From Clostridiales bacterium UBA1701 (GTDB taxonomy: Bacteria > Bacillota > Clostridia > Oscillospirales > Oscillospiraceae), in NCBI GenBank assembly GCA_002320035.1, contig DCJL01000032.1, forward strand, positions 1 through 64,000: DNA of 64,000 nt, read 5' to 3'. The position numbers and the translations under genes are program-made. Positions 25,533 through 34,142 of the stretch are shown here, one piece after another. Position 1 is the stretch's first letter. Each line of letters begins with the position of its first letter. The notes beneath the pieces are model-generated. The model did no database searches, was not told the DNA's origin, and worked only from the letters and a program-made list of their open reading frames with translations.

Positions 25533-26249
25533 ATGGATGAAACTATCCTCAAACTGAAACAATGGATATCCGAGAGCGGCAACATTGTGTTTTTCGGCGG
25601 AGCCGGTGTGAGCACGGAGAGTGGGATTCCCGATTTTCGCAGTGTTGACGGGCTGTACAGCCAGCAGTGGAAATATCCTCCGGAGACAATTTTGAGCCAT
25701 AGCTTTTTCGAGAAAAATCCGGAGGAATACTACCGCTTTCACAGGGCTAAGCTGGTGATTGACGGCGTTAAGCCCAACAGGGCCCATCTGCGCCTTGCCG
25801 AGCTGGAGCGGGAAGGGAAGCTTCGGGCGGTTGTGACCCAGAATATCGACGGGCTCCATCAGGCTGCGGGCAGCAAAAATGTTCTCGAGCTTCACGGAAG
25901 CATCCAGCGTGCCTATTGTTCCCGGTGCCGCAGGCCATATCCTGCCGAGCGCATGAACCGCGGGGAGGGCGTGCCCCGCTGCGGCTGCGGCGGCGTGATC
26001 AGGCCTGATATCGTGCTCTACGAGGAGCCGCTGAATGAAGATGTGGTCTCCCGGGCGATAAAATACATAAAAGAAGCCGAGGTGCTTATCATCGGCGGTA
26101 CCTCCTTGAACGTATATCCTGCTGCGGGGCTGATCAATTATTACAGGGGAAGTCATCTGGCTCTTGTAAATCTCAGCGAGACGCCTTATGACAGCTATGC
26201 GGACCTGGTGATACACGAAAAAATCGGCGGGGTGTTCAGCCGCGTATGA
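25533..26249 (+). CDS. Sir2-family NAD-dependent protein deacylase
   Basis: A sirtuin of 238 residues. The NAD-binding motif GAGVSTESGIPDFRS is at 23-37, TQNIDGLHQAAGS at 102-114 and the catalytic His in ELHGS at 121. A four-Cys zinc ribbon (C129, C132, C150, C152) has its last pair spaced CGC, tighter than the usual CxxC. It removes acyl groups from protein lysines at the cost of NAD. GGGAG precedes the ATG. Its stop overlaps the glycosyltransferase start by four bases. Confidence 0.92.
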   Translation: MDETILKLKQWISESGNIVFFGGAGVSTESGIPDFRSVDGLYSQQWKYPPETILSHSFFEKNPEEYYRFHRAKLVIDGVKPNRAHLRLAELEREGKLRAVVTQNIDGLHQAAGSKNVLELHGSIQRAYCSRCRRPYPAERMNRGEGVPRCGCGGVIRPDIVLYEEPLNEDVVSRAIKYIKEAEVLIIGGTSLNVYPAAGLINYYRGSHLALVNLSETPYDSYADLVIHEKIGGVFSRV

Positions 26250-26968
26250 ATGTAAGAGAGATACTGGGCGTTAAATTTGTAAACGCCGGAATAATGGAGA
26301 CCGTTGAGAACGGAATGCGGCTCATGGAGGAGCGAAAAAACGCCTATGTGGCAGCCCTGGGCACGGAACAGCTTCAGGCTGCCCGCAGGGATGGGCGGCT
26401 CATGGAGGCGGTCCGGGGCGCGGAGCTCATTTTGCCCCAGGGCAGCGGGATTCTCTGCGCCTCCCATATCCTGGGCCTGCCCCTGAAAGGCAGAATAAGC
26501 GCCTTGGATTTTGCCTCGGCCCTTATGGCCAGAATGAGCGAAAAGGGCATGAGCATTTTCATTGTAGGCCCGGACACGGAGCTTGTGGAGCTTGCGGAGG
26601 AAAAAATAAAAAGCCGATACCCCGGCATCATTGCCGCAGGCAGCGACGGGGGGTTCTGTACCAGTGAAATTGAGCTGACGGCCATGATAAATCAGGCCGC
26701 GCCGGACCTGCTTCTGGTCGCTCTGGGTTCTCCCAGGCAGGAGCTCTGGATGCATCGCTGCCAGGGCAAGCTTAAGGCCGGGCTTATGCTGGGCTTCGGA
26801 GAGGAGCTCAAAGCACTGGCAGGCGAGCTCGTGATCGCCCCCAAGCGCTGGCGGGACTCAGGCTTTGAATGGCTGTACTGGCTCATTAAGGAGCCTTGGC
26901 GTATTCCCCGTATGCTCCGGCGGACCGGGCTGATTTTTACCGCCCTCTGGCGCAGGCTTGTAGGCTGA
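26246..26968 (+). CDS. WecG/TagA/CpsF family glycosyltransferase
   Basis: A protein of 240 residues of glycosyltransferase family 26. Family motifs are visible as LPQGSGILCAS, ISALDFASALMARMSEKG, FIVGPDTELV and VALGSPRQELWM. Such enzymes add N-acetylmannosamine or similar sugars to undecaprenyl-linked GlcNAc for wall teichoic acid or exopolysaccharide. No other teichoic acid genes are near, so its acceptor is open. Coupled by a four-base overlap to the sirtuin gene. Confidence 0.88.
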   Translation: MNVREILGVKFVNAGIMETVENGMRLMEERKNAYVAALGTEQLQAARRDGRLMEAVRGAELILPQGSGILCASHILGLPLKGRISALDFASALMARMSEKGMSIFIVGPDTELVELAEEKIKSRYPGIIAAGSDGGFCTSEIELTAMINQAAPDLLLVALGSPRQELWMHRCQGKLKAGLMLGFGEELKALAGELVIAPKRWRDSGFEWLYWLIKEPWRIPRMLRRTGLIFTALWRRLVG

Positions 26969-27018
26969 AGGGGCGGATATGAGCTCCATGTATGAAAGAA
27001 CGGAGATATAATGAAGAA

Positions 27019-27690
27019 ATGACGAAAGGAAAGCTTATCGTCCTTGAAGGCATTGACGGAAGCGGGAAATCTTCTCAGTACCGCCGTCTCTGCGCCAGAA
27101 TGGAAAAAGACGGAATAGACTATAATCATATTGTGTTTCCCCGCTATGACAAGGAGAGCAGCGCATTAATACGCATGTACCTCAATGGAGAATTCGGCAC
27201 CCACCCGGACGATGTAAACCCCTATACAGCCTCCACCTTTTACGCGGTTGACCGCTTTGCGGCTTATCGGACGGACTGGGGGAAAATATACGAAAGCGGC
27301 GGTCTGATCCTCTCCGACAGGTATACCACCTCCAACGCCGTTCACCAGGGGTCAAAGCTCTCCGATGAGAAGCTGCCGGAATTTTTCCGATGGCTGTCTG
27401 ACCTGGAATATGTAAAAATGGGTCTGCCCAGGCCGGACCTGGTTATTTATCTGGAGGTTGACGTTAAGACCTCTCTGGCCCGGATGCGCCGCCGCCAGGA
27501 TAGAAACAACACCAGCGCCGACATACATGAGAAAGACCTGGGCTATCTGGAGCGCTGCCTGCACACGGCGGATATGGCAGCGGAATACTACGGCTGGACG
27601 CGCATCCCCTGCGTGAAGGACGGTATGGAGCGGGATGTGGATGAGAAGAACCGGGAGATATATGACATTATCCTGAAGAACATCCGATAA
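27019..27690 (+). CDS. tmk: Thymidylate kinase
   Basis: A dTMP kinase-like P-loop kinase of 223 residues that makes dTDP from dTMP and ATP. The P-loop EGIDGSGKSS is at 10-19, followed by the PRYDKESSALIRMYL segment, the DRYTTSN motif and a lid with RRRQDRN. It resembles the slightly long clostridial form. The start at 27019 places the family core at the N terminus. An in-frame ATG at 26992 would add nine residues, and neither has an ideal ribosome site (GGAG at 27002-27005 is 13 bases from 27019). Confidence 0.9.
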   Translation: MTKGKLIVLEGIDGSGKSSQYRRLCARMEKDGIDYNHIVFPRYDKESSALIRMYLNGEFGTHPDDVNPYTASTFYAVDRFAAYRTDWGKIYESGGLILSDRYTTSNAVHQGSKLSDEKLPEFFRWLSDLEYVKMGLPRPDLVIYLEVDVKTSLARMRRRQDRNNTSADIHEKDLGYLERCLHTADMAAEYYGWTRIPCVKDGMERDVDEKNREIYDIILKNIR

Positions 27691-27693
27691 AAC

Positions 27694-27718
27694 AAAAAGG
27701 GGCTTCAATTGAAGCCCC
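27694..27718 (-). terminator. Terminator of the small Cys-rich peptide gene
   Basis: GGGGCTTC (27699-27706) and GAAGCCCC (27711-27718) form a perfect stem. On the minus strand it is followed by TTTTTG, just beyond the small gene. Confidence 0.75.
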
Positions 27719-27726
27719 CGGGAGAC

Positions 27727-27861
27727 TCAGCAGCCGCAGCCGCAGCCGTTGTTGTTATTCTCGCAGCCGCATCCGTTGCCGCAGCCGCCGCAGCCGAAGA
27801 GGATGATGATAAGGATGATTATCCAAAGGCTCCCGTTATTATTACAACCATTGCAGAACAT
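27727..27861 (-). CDS. Tiny Cys/Asn/Gly-rich membrane peptide
   Basis: A peptide of 44 residues: MFCNGCNNNGS, a hydrophobic Ile/Leu segment (WIIILIIILFG), then a tail of Cys-Gly and Asn-Asn runs with ten cysteines in all. An AAGGG ribosome site and its own terminator support expression. Small peptides with a glycine/cysteine-rich end and one Ile-rich helix are common in spore-forming Clostridia, and resemble YjcZ-like sporulation peptides in layout. No function is known. It lies on the opposite strand to tmk and mltG. Confidence 0.65.
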   Translation of the reverse strand: MFCNGCNNNGSLWIIILIIILFGCGGCGNGCGCENNNNGCGCGC

Positions 27862-28056
27862 AATATATCCCTTTCTCCGCGCTGAATGATTTTGCTCCTG
27901 CCTGCCCTGCGCGGGGGGCGGCAGAACTGTCCATAGGCCGGTGTGTAGGTGTCGAGAGGCTTCCTGTGCCGCTCGTGCCATAATATGCCGCCGCGGACCC
28001 GACTGCTACAAACCATAGTCCGCCTCTGAGGCGGAAATTTTCCAAGGAGGTCAGCT

Positions 28057-29376
28057 ATGTCTGGAGATCTCGACAAGATAAACGAAATCTTTCGTATACA
28101 TGATGAAAAAAGCGCCGCGGCCGAGGGGGCGGAGGCAAAAAAATCCTCCGCTACCGGCGGCCACAGAGCGGTCCGCGCCGACGGGACCGGGCGGGAAAAG
28201 GCCGCCGCGGGGAAGCCGCTCGGGGAAACGGAATCTGAGCGGGATTACCGCCCTGTACGCCGGAATCATGTCTATCGCTCCGGCTGTCTGGGCGGAATGA
28301 TGTACTTTGTTTTCATCGTATGCATAAGCGTGGTTCTTGCCTGCCTTGCGTGGATGTCCGCCAGTGATATGCTGGCCCTGAACAAGGAAAGCTTTACGGC
28401 CACTGTGAGCCTGCCTTCCAGTATTTTTGAGTCAAAAACCGTGGACACCTATGATGAGGACGGTAAAAAGACCGGCACCGAGCGGGTCACCAGCGCGGAT
28501 ATAAGCTATGTTGCCCAGCAGCTTAAGGACGCGGGCCTGATCGAATACAAATGGCTCTTTGAGATGTTCTGCAAGGTTTCAAAGGCCGATATGAAGGTGA
28601 GCCCCGGCGAATATGAGCTCCAGTCCAGCTTTGACTATCGGGCGCTGATCCAGAACATGCGCTCAGGCTCATCCTCGGCGCTTACTGTTGATGTGACCAT
28701 ACCCGAGGGCTTCTCCATGCGGCAGATTTTCCAGCGGCTGGAGGAAAAGGAAGTGTGCAGTTTTGAGGATCTGATGGATGCTGCCGCAAACTACAAGTTC
28801 AATTACGGCTTCCTTGAGAATATCCCAGAGGGAGACGCTTCACGCCTGGAGGGCTTCCTTTTCCCGGATACCTATCAGTTCTATGTGGGTGAGCAGGCCT
28901 CCAGTGTCATAAACAAGTTTTTGGTGGTGTTCTATAACAAGCTCAGCGCCGACATGATCAATCAGGCCGGAAATCTGGGCATGAGTATCAGAGAGGTTGT
29001 AAACGTGGCCGCTATGATAGAAAAAGAAGCCGCCAACGATGAGGAGCGGGGGCTCATTGCCTCGGTAATATATAACCGCATCAATGCGGGCATGCCTCTC
29101 GGCATCGACGCCACCATTCTTTACGCCTACCCCGACCATGAGGGCGCCCCCACGGCAGAGATGATTGCCGCAGACAGCCCGTATAACTCCCGCCTCTATA
29201 CCGGACTGCCTCCCACGCCGATCTGCTGTCCGGGCCTTGCCTCCCTGAACGCGGCGCTGAATCCCGAGAGCACAAATTATTATTACTATGCGCTGGACAC
29301 TGCCAGCGGTACCCACCGCTTCTTCAGTACCGCCGGTGAGCACGAGAGCTTTGTGGCAACCCAGAACTATGAGTAA
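28057..29376 (+). CDS. mltG: Endolytic transglycosylase MltG (YceG)
   Basis: A protein of 439 residues. A charged, Ala-rich cytoplasmic N terminus (1-75), one membrane helix (about 82-105), a LysM-like region, and the YceG catalytic domain follow. The domain has the key Glu in AAMIEKEAANDEERG, then IYNRINAGMPLGIDATI and SPYNSRLYTGLPPTPICCPG. It cuts nascent glycan strands and sets their length. A strong AAGGAGGT site precedes the ATG. The U32 protease gene overlaps its end by eight bases, the usual pairing in Clostridia. Confidence 0.94.
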   Translation: MSGDLDKINEIFRIHDEKSAAAEGAEAKKSSATGGHRAVRADGTGREKAAAGKPLGETESERDYRPVRRNHVYRSGCLGGMMYFVFIVCISVVLACLAWMSASDMLALNKESFTATVSLPSSIFESKTVDTYDEDGKKTGTERVTSADISYVAQQLKDAGLIEYKWLFEMFCKVSKADMKVSPGEYELQSSFDYRALIQNMRSGSSSALTVDVTIPEGFSMRQIFQRLEEKEVCSFEDLMDAAANYKFNYGFLENIPEGDASRLEGFLFPDTYQFYVGEQASSVINKFLVVFYNKLSADMINQAGNLGMSIREVVNVAAMIEKEAANDEERGLIASVIYNRINAGMPLGIDATILYAYPDHEGAPTAEMIAADSPYNSRLYTGLPPTPICCPGLASLNAALNPESTNYYYYALDTASGTHRFFSTAGEHESFVATQNYE

Positions 29377-30589
29377 CCGCTTCGAACTCCTGTCCCCGGC
29401 CGGGGACATGGAGCGGCTGCGCATGGCTCTGCTCTACGGGGCGGACGCGGTGTATCTGGCCGGCCGACGCTTCGGCATGAGAGCTGCTGCCGTAAATTTT
29501 GGAGATGAAGAGCTGCGGCGGGCCGTGGCCCTCGTCCATGGCAGGGGAGCAAAGATTTACGTCACCTGCAACACCCTGCCCCGGGAGGATGAGCTTCGGG
29601 AGCTTCCGGCGTATCTGGAATTCCTGCAGGACGCAGGAGTGGACGCGCTTATTATCGCGGACCTCGGCGTGCTGGCGCTGGCCAGGCGCCACGCGCCCCG
29701 GGTAGCCCGGCATGTGAGCACCCAGTTCGGCGTAATCAACAGCGCCGCCGCCAATGCCCTTTATGCGTTGGGGGCGGATACTGTGGTTCTGGCCCGGGAA
29801 ACGCCGCTGGAGGATATCAGAAAGATCAGGGCCAACACCCCGCCGGAGCTGCGGCTGGAGGCCTTTGTCCACGGGGCCATGTGCGTGTCTTTTTCCGGCC
29901 GCTGTCTGCTCTCCAATTATATGACCGGCCGGGACGCCAACCGGGGCCAGTGCGCCCAGCCCTGCCGCTGGAAATATTATCTGGTGGAGGAAAAGCGACC
30001 GGGACAGTATTTCGAGATCAGCGAGGACGGGGGCACCCATATCATGAACTCCCGGGATATGCGCATGATAGAGCACATTCCGGCACTGATGGAGGCGGGG
30101 GTCTGCTCTTTCAAGATAGAAGGCAGAATGAAATCCGCCTATTATGCGGCGGTTGTCACCAATGCCTACCGCCACGCCATAGATGCCGCCATTGCGGGTG
30201 ATCCGCTGGACAGGCTCTGGGTGGAGGAGACGGATATGCTGAGCCACCGGCCATACTCAACCGGCTTTTATTTCGGAGAACCCGGCCAGTATTACCCTGA
30301 CGCCATGTATTTTACCGGCGCAGATGTGGCTGCTGTGGTGGAGCGCTGTGACAAGGATGGAAATGCCCTGCTTACCCAACGGAACAAGTTCTTCCGGGGG
30401 GATACGCTTGAACTGCTCCTGCCCCATGAAAAGCCCATTGGATTTAAGGCCGAGCGCATTTGGGACGGGGAGGGAAACTTGCTGGAGGATACCCGGCAGG
30501 CCATGATGGCGCTTCGCATGAAGCTGCCGGTCTTTGCGCCCGAGGGGGCCATTGTGAGAAAGCGCAGAAATCCGGAAATCCGAGCTTGA
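29369..30589 (+). CDS. U32 family peptidase / tRNA hydroxylation-type protein
   Basis: A protein of 406 residues of the U32 family. The N terminus ELLSPAGDMERLRMALLYGA, the middle HVSTQFGVINSAAAN, and the Cys signature GRCLLSNYMTGRDANRGQC with QPCRW are all present. These cysteines are thought to bind a 4Fe-4S cluster. Relatives (TrhP/YegQ) hydroxylate the wobble uridine of tRNA, while others were called collagenases. The tRNA role is more likely but inferred. The ATG at 29369 overlaps the mltG stop (ATGAGTAA). Confidence 0.88.
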   Translation: MSNRFELLSPAGDMERLRMALLYGADAVYLAGRRFGMRAAAVNFGDEELRRAVALVHGRGAKIYVTCNTLPREDELRELPAYLEFLQDAGVDALIIADLGVLALARRHAPRVARHVSTQFGVINSAAANALYALGADTVVLARETPLEDIRKIRANTPPELRLEAFVHGAMCVSFSGRCLLSNYMTGRDANRGQCAQPCRWKYYLVEEKRPGQYFEISEDGGTHIMNSRDMRMIEHIPALMEAGVCSFKIEGRMKSAYYAAVVTNAYRHAIDAAIAGDPLDRLWVEETDMLSHRPYSTGFYFGEPGQYYPDAMYFTGADVAAVVERCDKDGNALLTQRNKFFRGDTLELLLPHEKPIGFKAERIWDGEGNLLEDTRQAMMALRMKLPVFAPEGAIVRKRRNPEIRA

Positions 30590-30613
30590 CAAAAGCGCCG
30601 CTTATGATAAAAT
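30586..30613 (+). promoter_or_regulatory. Promoter of the T-box/alaS transcript
   Basis: A perfect TTGACA (30586-30591, overlapping the U32 stop codon), a 16-bp spacer and TAAAAT (30608-30613). Confidence 0.7.
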
Positions 30614-30619
30614 AACGGC

Positions 30620-30847
30620 TGTTAACATGAAAAACGGCAATGACGAAAAGAACCGAAGTCAGGGCTTTGCAGAGAGGGGTCGTATGCTGAAAGGCCCCAT
30701 GCCCAATTTCGGCGGCCGCTTCCGAGCCTGCCCGGGAAAACCGGGACGCCTGCCAGCGTTAAAGGCACTTGAGAAGCTGCTTCGGCGGCAAATCAGGGTG
30801 GTACCGCGAACAACCTTCGCCCCTGTATGGGGCGGAGGTATATTTTT
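30620..30847 (+). promoter_or_regulatory. T-box leader (alanine type by context)
   Basis: The leader carries the hallmark T-box sequence AGGGTGGTACCGCG at 30795-30808, which pairs with the free end of uncharged tRNA. It is followed by a terminator hairpin (30813-30839) and a T-run to 30847. The AGAGAG motif near 30670 marks the Stem I region, and CCCGGGAAAACCGGG (30738-30752) forms a short stem. The specifier triplet cannot be fixed by eye; GCC and GCT triplets near 30715-30722 are candidates. alaS downstream makes alanine the expected signal. Confidence 0.9.
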
Positions 30848-30861
30848 TGGGAGGGATTCAG

Positions 30862-31089
30862 ATGCAATGTCTCAGATGCGGCGGAGAGATGAAGAGCTTT
30901 GGCCGTCAGGACATCCAGCTTGGCCGGCACAGCTTTTTCTTCGGCGATCTGGATAATCTGCTGTCCGGCTCGCTGGAGACGGAGATTTTTATTTGCCGGG
31001 GCTGCGGCAAGGTGGAGCTTTTTTCCGGAGAAGGAAAAGAGGAAGAGCGCTTTTCGCAAAAACTGAAAAGGGAAAAATCGGAGGATTGA
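30862..31089 (+). CDS. Small zinc-ribbon protein in the alaS transcript
   Basis: A protein of 75 residues with CLRCGGEM at the N terminus and CRGCGK near residue 47, two CxxC knuckles that should bind one zinc. A charged Glu/Lys tail ends it. GGGAGG precedes the ATG. It lies between the T-box terminator and alaS (three-base gap), so its expression should rise when alanyl-tRNA is short. Related small zinc-ribbon proteins are widespread in Clostridia without a known role. Confidence 0.8.
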   Translation: MQCLRCGGEMKSFGRQDIQLGRHSFFFGDLDNLLSGSLETEIFICRGCGKVELFSGEGKEEERFSQKLKREKSED

Positions 31090-31092
31090 AAA

Positions 31093-33729
31093 ATGAAAAA
31101 ATACGGACTGAATCAACTGCGCGAGATGTTTCTCCGCTTTTTTGAGAGCAAGGGCCACCTGCGCCTGCCCAGTTTCTCACTCATACCCCAGAACGACGCC
31201 AGCCTCCTTCTTATCAATTCCGGTATGGCGCCCATGAAGCCCTTCTTCAAGGGGGAGCAGGAGCCGCCCCGTAACCGGGTCTGCACCTGCCAGAAATGCA
31301 TCCGTACCGGCGATATAGAAAACATCGGCAAGACTGCCCGCCACGGCACTTATTTTGAGATGCTCGGCAACTTCTCTTTCGGCGATTACTTCAAGCATGA
31401 GGCCATTGCCTGGAGCTGGGAATTCCTTACCTCTCCCGATTGGGTGGGCATTGACCCGGACAGGCTTTATCCCTCCATCTATCAGGACGATGAGGAAGCC
31501 TTTGAAATATGGAACAAGGAGATCGGTATCGCCCCGGAGCGCATTTTCCGCTTCGGCAAGGAGGACAACTTCTGGGAGCACGGAGCAGGCCCGTGCGGCC
31601 CCTGCTCCGAGATCTATTATGACCGTGGTGAGAAATACGGCTGTGGTAAGCCCGGCTGCACGGTTGGCTGTGACTGTGACAGATATATTGAGGTCTGGAA
31701 CAACGTTTTTTCCCAGTTTGACAATGACGGGGAGGGGCATTACACTGAGCTCGCCCAGAAAAATATAGACACCGGTATGGGTCTTGAACGCCTGGCCGTG
31801 GTCTGCCAGGGGGTGGACTCCCTCTTTGATGTGGACACCATTATGAACATCACCCATAAGGTCAGCGAGATCACCGGGGCTTACTATGGCAGGACCCATA
31901 AGATGGACGTTTCCCTGCGCGTCATAACCGACCATATCAGAAGCGCTGTCTTTATGATCTGTGACGGGGTCCTCCCCTCCAACGAGGGCCGGGGTTATGT
32001 GCTCCGCCGCCTGCTCCGCCGCGCCGCCCGGCACGGGAAGCTCCTTGGCGTCAACGAAGCTTTCCTGTACAGCGTGGTTGAAACCGTTGTAAAGGAAAAC
32101 GAGTGCCAGTATCCCGAACTTCGGGAAAAAGAGGCTTATATTACTCGCGTGGTCAAGAACGAAGAAGAAAACTTTGCCAAAACCATTGACGCGGGCATGA
32201 GGATCTTTGCCGAACTTCTGGAGGCGCACAAGGCCAAGGGCGAGCGCATTTTTTCCGGGGCCGACGCCTTCAAGCTCTATGATACCTACGGTTTCCCCAT
32301 AGACCTTACCGTTGAAATGTGTGCTGACGAGGACATGAGCGTGAATGAGGACGAGTTCAGGAAGCTCATGGAGGAGCAGCGCGTCCGTGCCCGCAAAGCC
32401 AGGGAGGCCTTGGGTGATCTCGGCTGGGCCGGAATCGACTTCGGCAAGGAAATGCCCGAGACTGTTTTCGAGGGCTACGATAAGACGGTCTCCCAGGCAG
32501 AAGTGCTGGCGATTGTTACCGACGGGGAGCTTCAGAATGAGATCAGCTCCGGGGCCGAGGCCATCGTTGTCCTGGACAGGACCCCCATGTACGCCGAGAT
32601 GGGCGGTCAGAGCGCAGATCATGGCGCCATTCGCGGCGCGGGCTTTGTGTTTGCCGTGAACGATGTCCAAAAGAACAAGGGCGGCAAATACATGCACTAC
32701 GGTGTGATGAAATCCGGCTCCCTCAGGGTGGGGGATAAGGCTGAGGCGGAGATCTGCCCCGTACGCCGTGCCGCCATCAGCCGGGCCCACAGCGCCACCC
32801 ATCTGCTCCAGCAGGCGCTGCGGGAGGTTTTGGGCGAGCATGTGCATCAGGCCGGGTCCCTGGTTGAGCCAGACTTCCTTCGCTTTGACTTTACACATTT
32901 CTCCGCCGTCAGCCCCGAAGAGCTTCGCCTGGTGGAGGACAAGGTCAACGAGGCCGTTCTGGCGGGCTATCCGGTCGATGTGCGCGAGATGCCTATAGAC
33001 GAGGCCAGAAACTGCGGCGCCACCGCTCTTTTCGGTGAGAAATACGGCGATGTGGTCCGGGTCGTGAACATGGGCGGATACAGCGTAGAGCTCTGCGGCG
33101 GCACCCATCTGAAAAACACCGCCATGGCGGGCGCTTTCCATATAAGCTCCGAGGGCTCGGTGGCCTCCGGCGTGCGCCGCATCGAGGCGACCACAGGCCG
33201 AAAAACCATGGAGCTGCTCCACGGCAGCCTTGATACCATAAATACTCTTGCTGCCGCCTTCAAGGCCAACTGCTGCGACGTGGTCAGCCGGGTTGCGCAT
33301 CAGGGAGAGGAGCTGAAGGAGGCAAGAAGGCTTCTCCAGCAGTACAAGGACAAGGAATCCGCCGGCAGCGCCGACGCGCTTCTTGGCGCGGCCAAAGACG
33401 TGGGCGGCCTGCATGTGGTTGCCTCGAGAGTGGACTGCTGTGACGCGGGCGCGCTCAGAAAACTGGGCGACGCGCTGCGGGACAAGGATGCGAACGCCGT
33501 AGCCGTCATTGCGGCGGTAAATGGAGGAAAGATAAGCTTCCAGTGCGTCTGCGGCAGGGAAGCTGTTGCCAAGGGCGTCCGGGCCGGGGATATAATCAGG
33601 TCCATTACTGCCATCGCCGGCGGCAAGGGCGGCGGAAAGCCGGACTCTGCCATGGGCGGCGGCAACGACCCCGCGAAGCTTGGCGAGGCGCTGGCCGCGG
33701 TAGAGAAACTGGTGGAAGAAAAAATATAA
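31093..33729 (+). CDS. alaS: Alanine--tRNA ligase
   Basis: A class II aminoacyl-tRNA synthetase of 878 residues, full length. Motif regions INSGMAPMKPFFKG and FEMLGNFSFGDYF lie in the catalytic domain. The editing domain has HSATHLLQQAL (HxxxH) and a CGGTH zinc motif, and the C-terminal DHHA1/C-Ala domain ends in GGGNDPAKLGEALAAVEKL. It charges tRNA-Ala and clears Ser/Gly errors. A four-cysteine patch (CGKPGCTVGCDCD) in the aminoacylation domain is typical of clostridial AlaRS. Controlled by the upstream T-box. Confidence 0.97.
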   Translation: MKKYGLNQLREMFLRFFESKGHLRLPSFSLIPQNDASLLLINSGMAPMKPFFKGEQEPPRNRVCTCQKCIRTGDIENIGKTARHGTYFEMLGNFSFGDYFKHEAIAWSWEFLTSPDWVGIDPDRLYPSIYQDDEEAFEIWNKEIGIAPERIFRFGKEDNFWEHGAGPCGPCSEIYYDRGEKYGCGKPGCTVGCDCDRYIEVWNNVFSQFDNDGEGHYTELAQKNIDTGMGLERLAVVCQGVDSLFDVDTIMNITHKVSEITGAYYGRTHKMDVSLRVITDHIRSAVFMICDGVLPSNEGRGYVLRRLLRRAARHGKLLGVNEAFLYSVVETVVKENECQYPELREKEAYITRVVKNEEENFAKTIDAGMRIFAELLEAHKAKGERIFSGADAFKLYDTYGFPIDLTVEMCADEDMSVNEDEFRKLMEEQRVRARKAREALGDLGWAGIDFGKEMPETVFEGYDKTVSQAEVLAIVTDGELQNEISSGAEAIVVLDRTPMYAEMGGQSADHGAIRGAGFVFAVNDVQKNKGGKYMHYGVMKSGSLRVGDKAEAEICPVRRAAISRAHSATHLLQQALREVLGEHVHQAGSLVEPDFLRFDFTHFSAVSPEELRLVEDKVNEAVLAGYPVDVREMPIDEARNCGATALFGEKYGDVVRVVNMGGYSVELCGGTHLKNTAMAGAFHISSEGSVASGVRRIEATTGRKTMELLHGSLDTINTLAAAFKANCCDVVSRVAHQGEELKEARRLLQQYKDKESAGSADALLGAAKDVGGLHVVASRVDCCDAGALRKLGDALRDKDANAVAVIAAVNGGKISFQCVCGREAVAKGVRAGDIIRSITAIAGGKGGGKPDSAMGGGNDPAKLGEALAAVEKLVEEKI

Positions 33730-33743
33730 GGAGGAAAAATAAA

Positions 33744-34091
33744 ATGACCGACAGCAACTGCCTCTTCTGCAAATTGATTGCCGGGGAGATCCCCAGCGGC
33801 AAGGTTTACGAGGACGAGTATGTCTACGCCTTTCGGGACATCAATCCCCAGGCCCCGGTTCATATTCTGGTTGTGCCTAAGGAGCACATTGCCTGTGCCG
33901 CCGAAATAAACGGCGAAAATTCCCTCCATGTGGCCAAGTGTTTTGAAGCGATCGCAAAAATAGCGGAGGCTGAGGGCCTTGATAAGGGCTACCGCGTAGT
34001 CAATAACTGCGGCGATGACGGCGGGCAGACCGTTATGCATCTGCACTTTCACATTATCGGCGGCACGAAGCTGTCCGAAAGGATCATCTGA
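33744..34091 (+). CDS. HIT family protein (HinT-like)
   Basis: A histidine-triad nucleotide-binding protein of 115 residues. CLFCKLIAGEIPS opens the protein, and the triad HLHFHIIGG near residue 100 holds the catalytic His. It hydrolyses nucleoside phosphoramidates, including aminoacyl-AMP released by synthetases, which fits its place 14 bases after alaS. AAGGAGG precedes the ATG. Confidence 0.93.
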   Translation: MTDSNCLFCKLIAGEIPSGKVYEDEYVYAFRDINPQAPVHILVVPKEHIACAAEINGENSLHVAKCFEAIAKIAEAEGLDKGYRVVNNCGDDGGQTVMHLHFHIIGGTKLSERII

Positions 34092-34142
34092 TATTTTGCG
34101 GCCGTGGGGTAACTGTCTCCTGCGGCCGCTTTCCATTGGGAG

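Noticed and set aside
31177..33414. A 745-codon open frame on the minus strand opposite alaS
   Set aside because: It mirrors the codon pattern of the intact alaS gene, has no ribosome site at its start and shows no protein family features.
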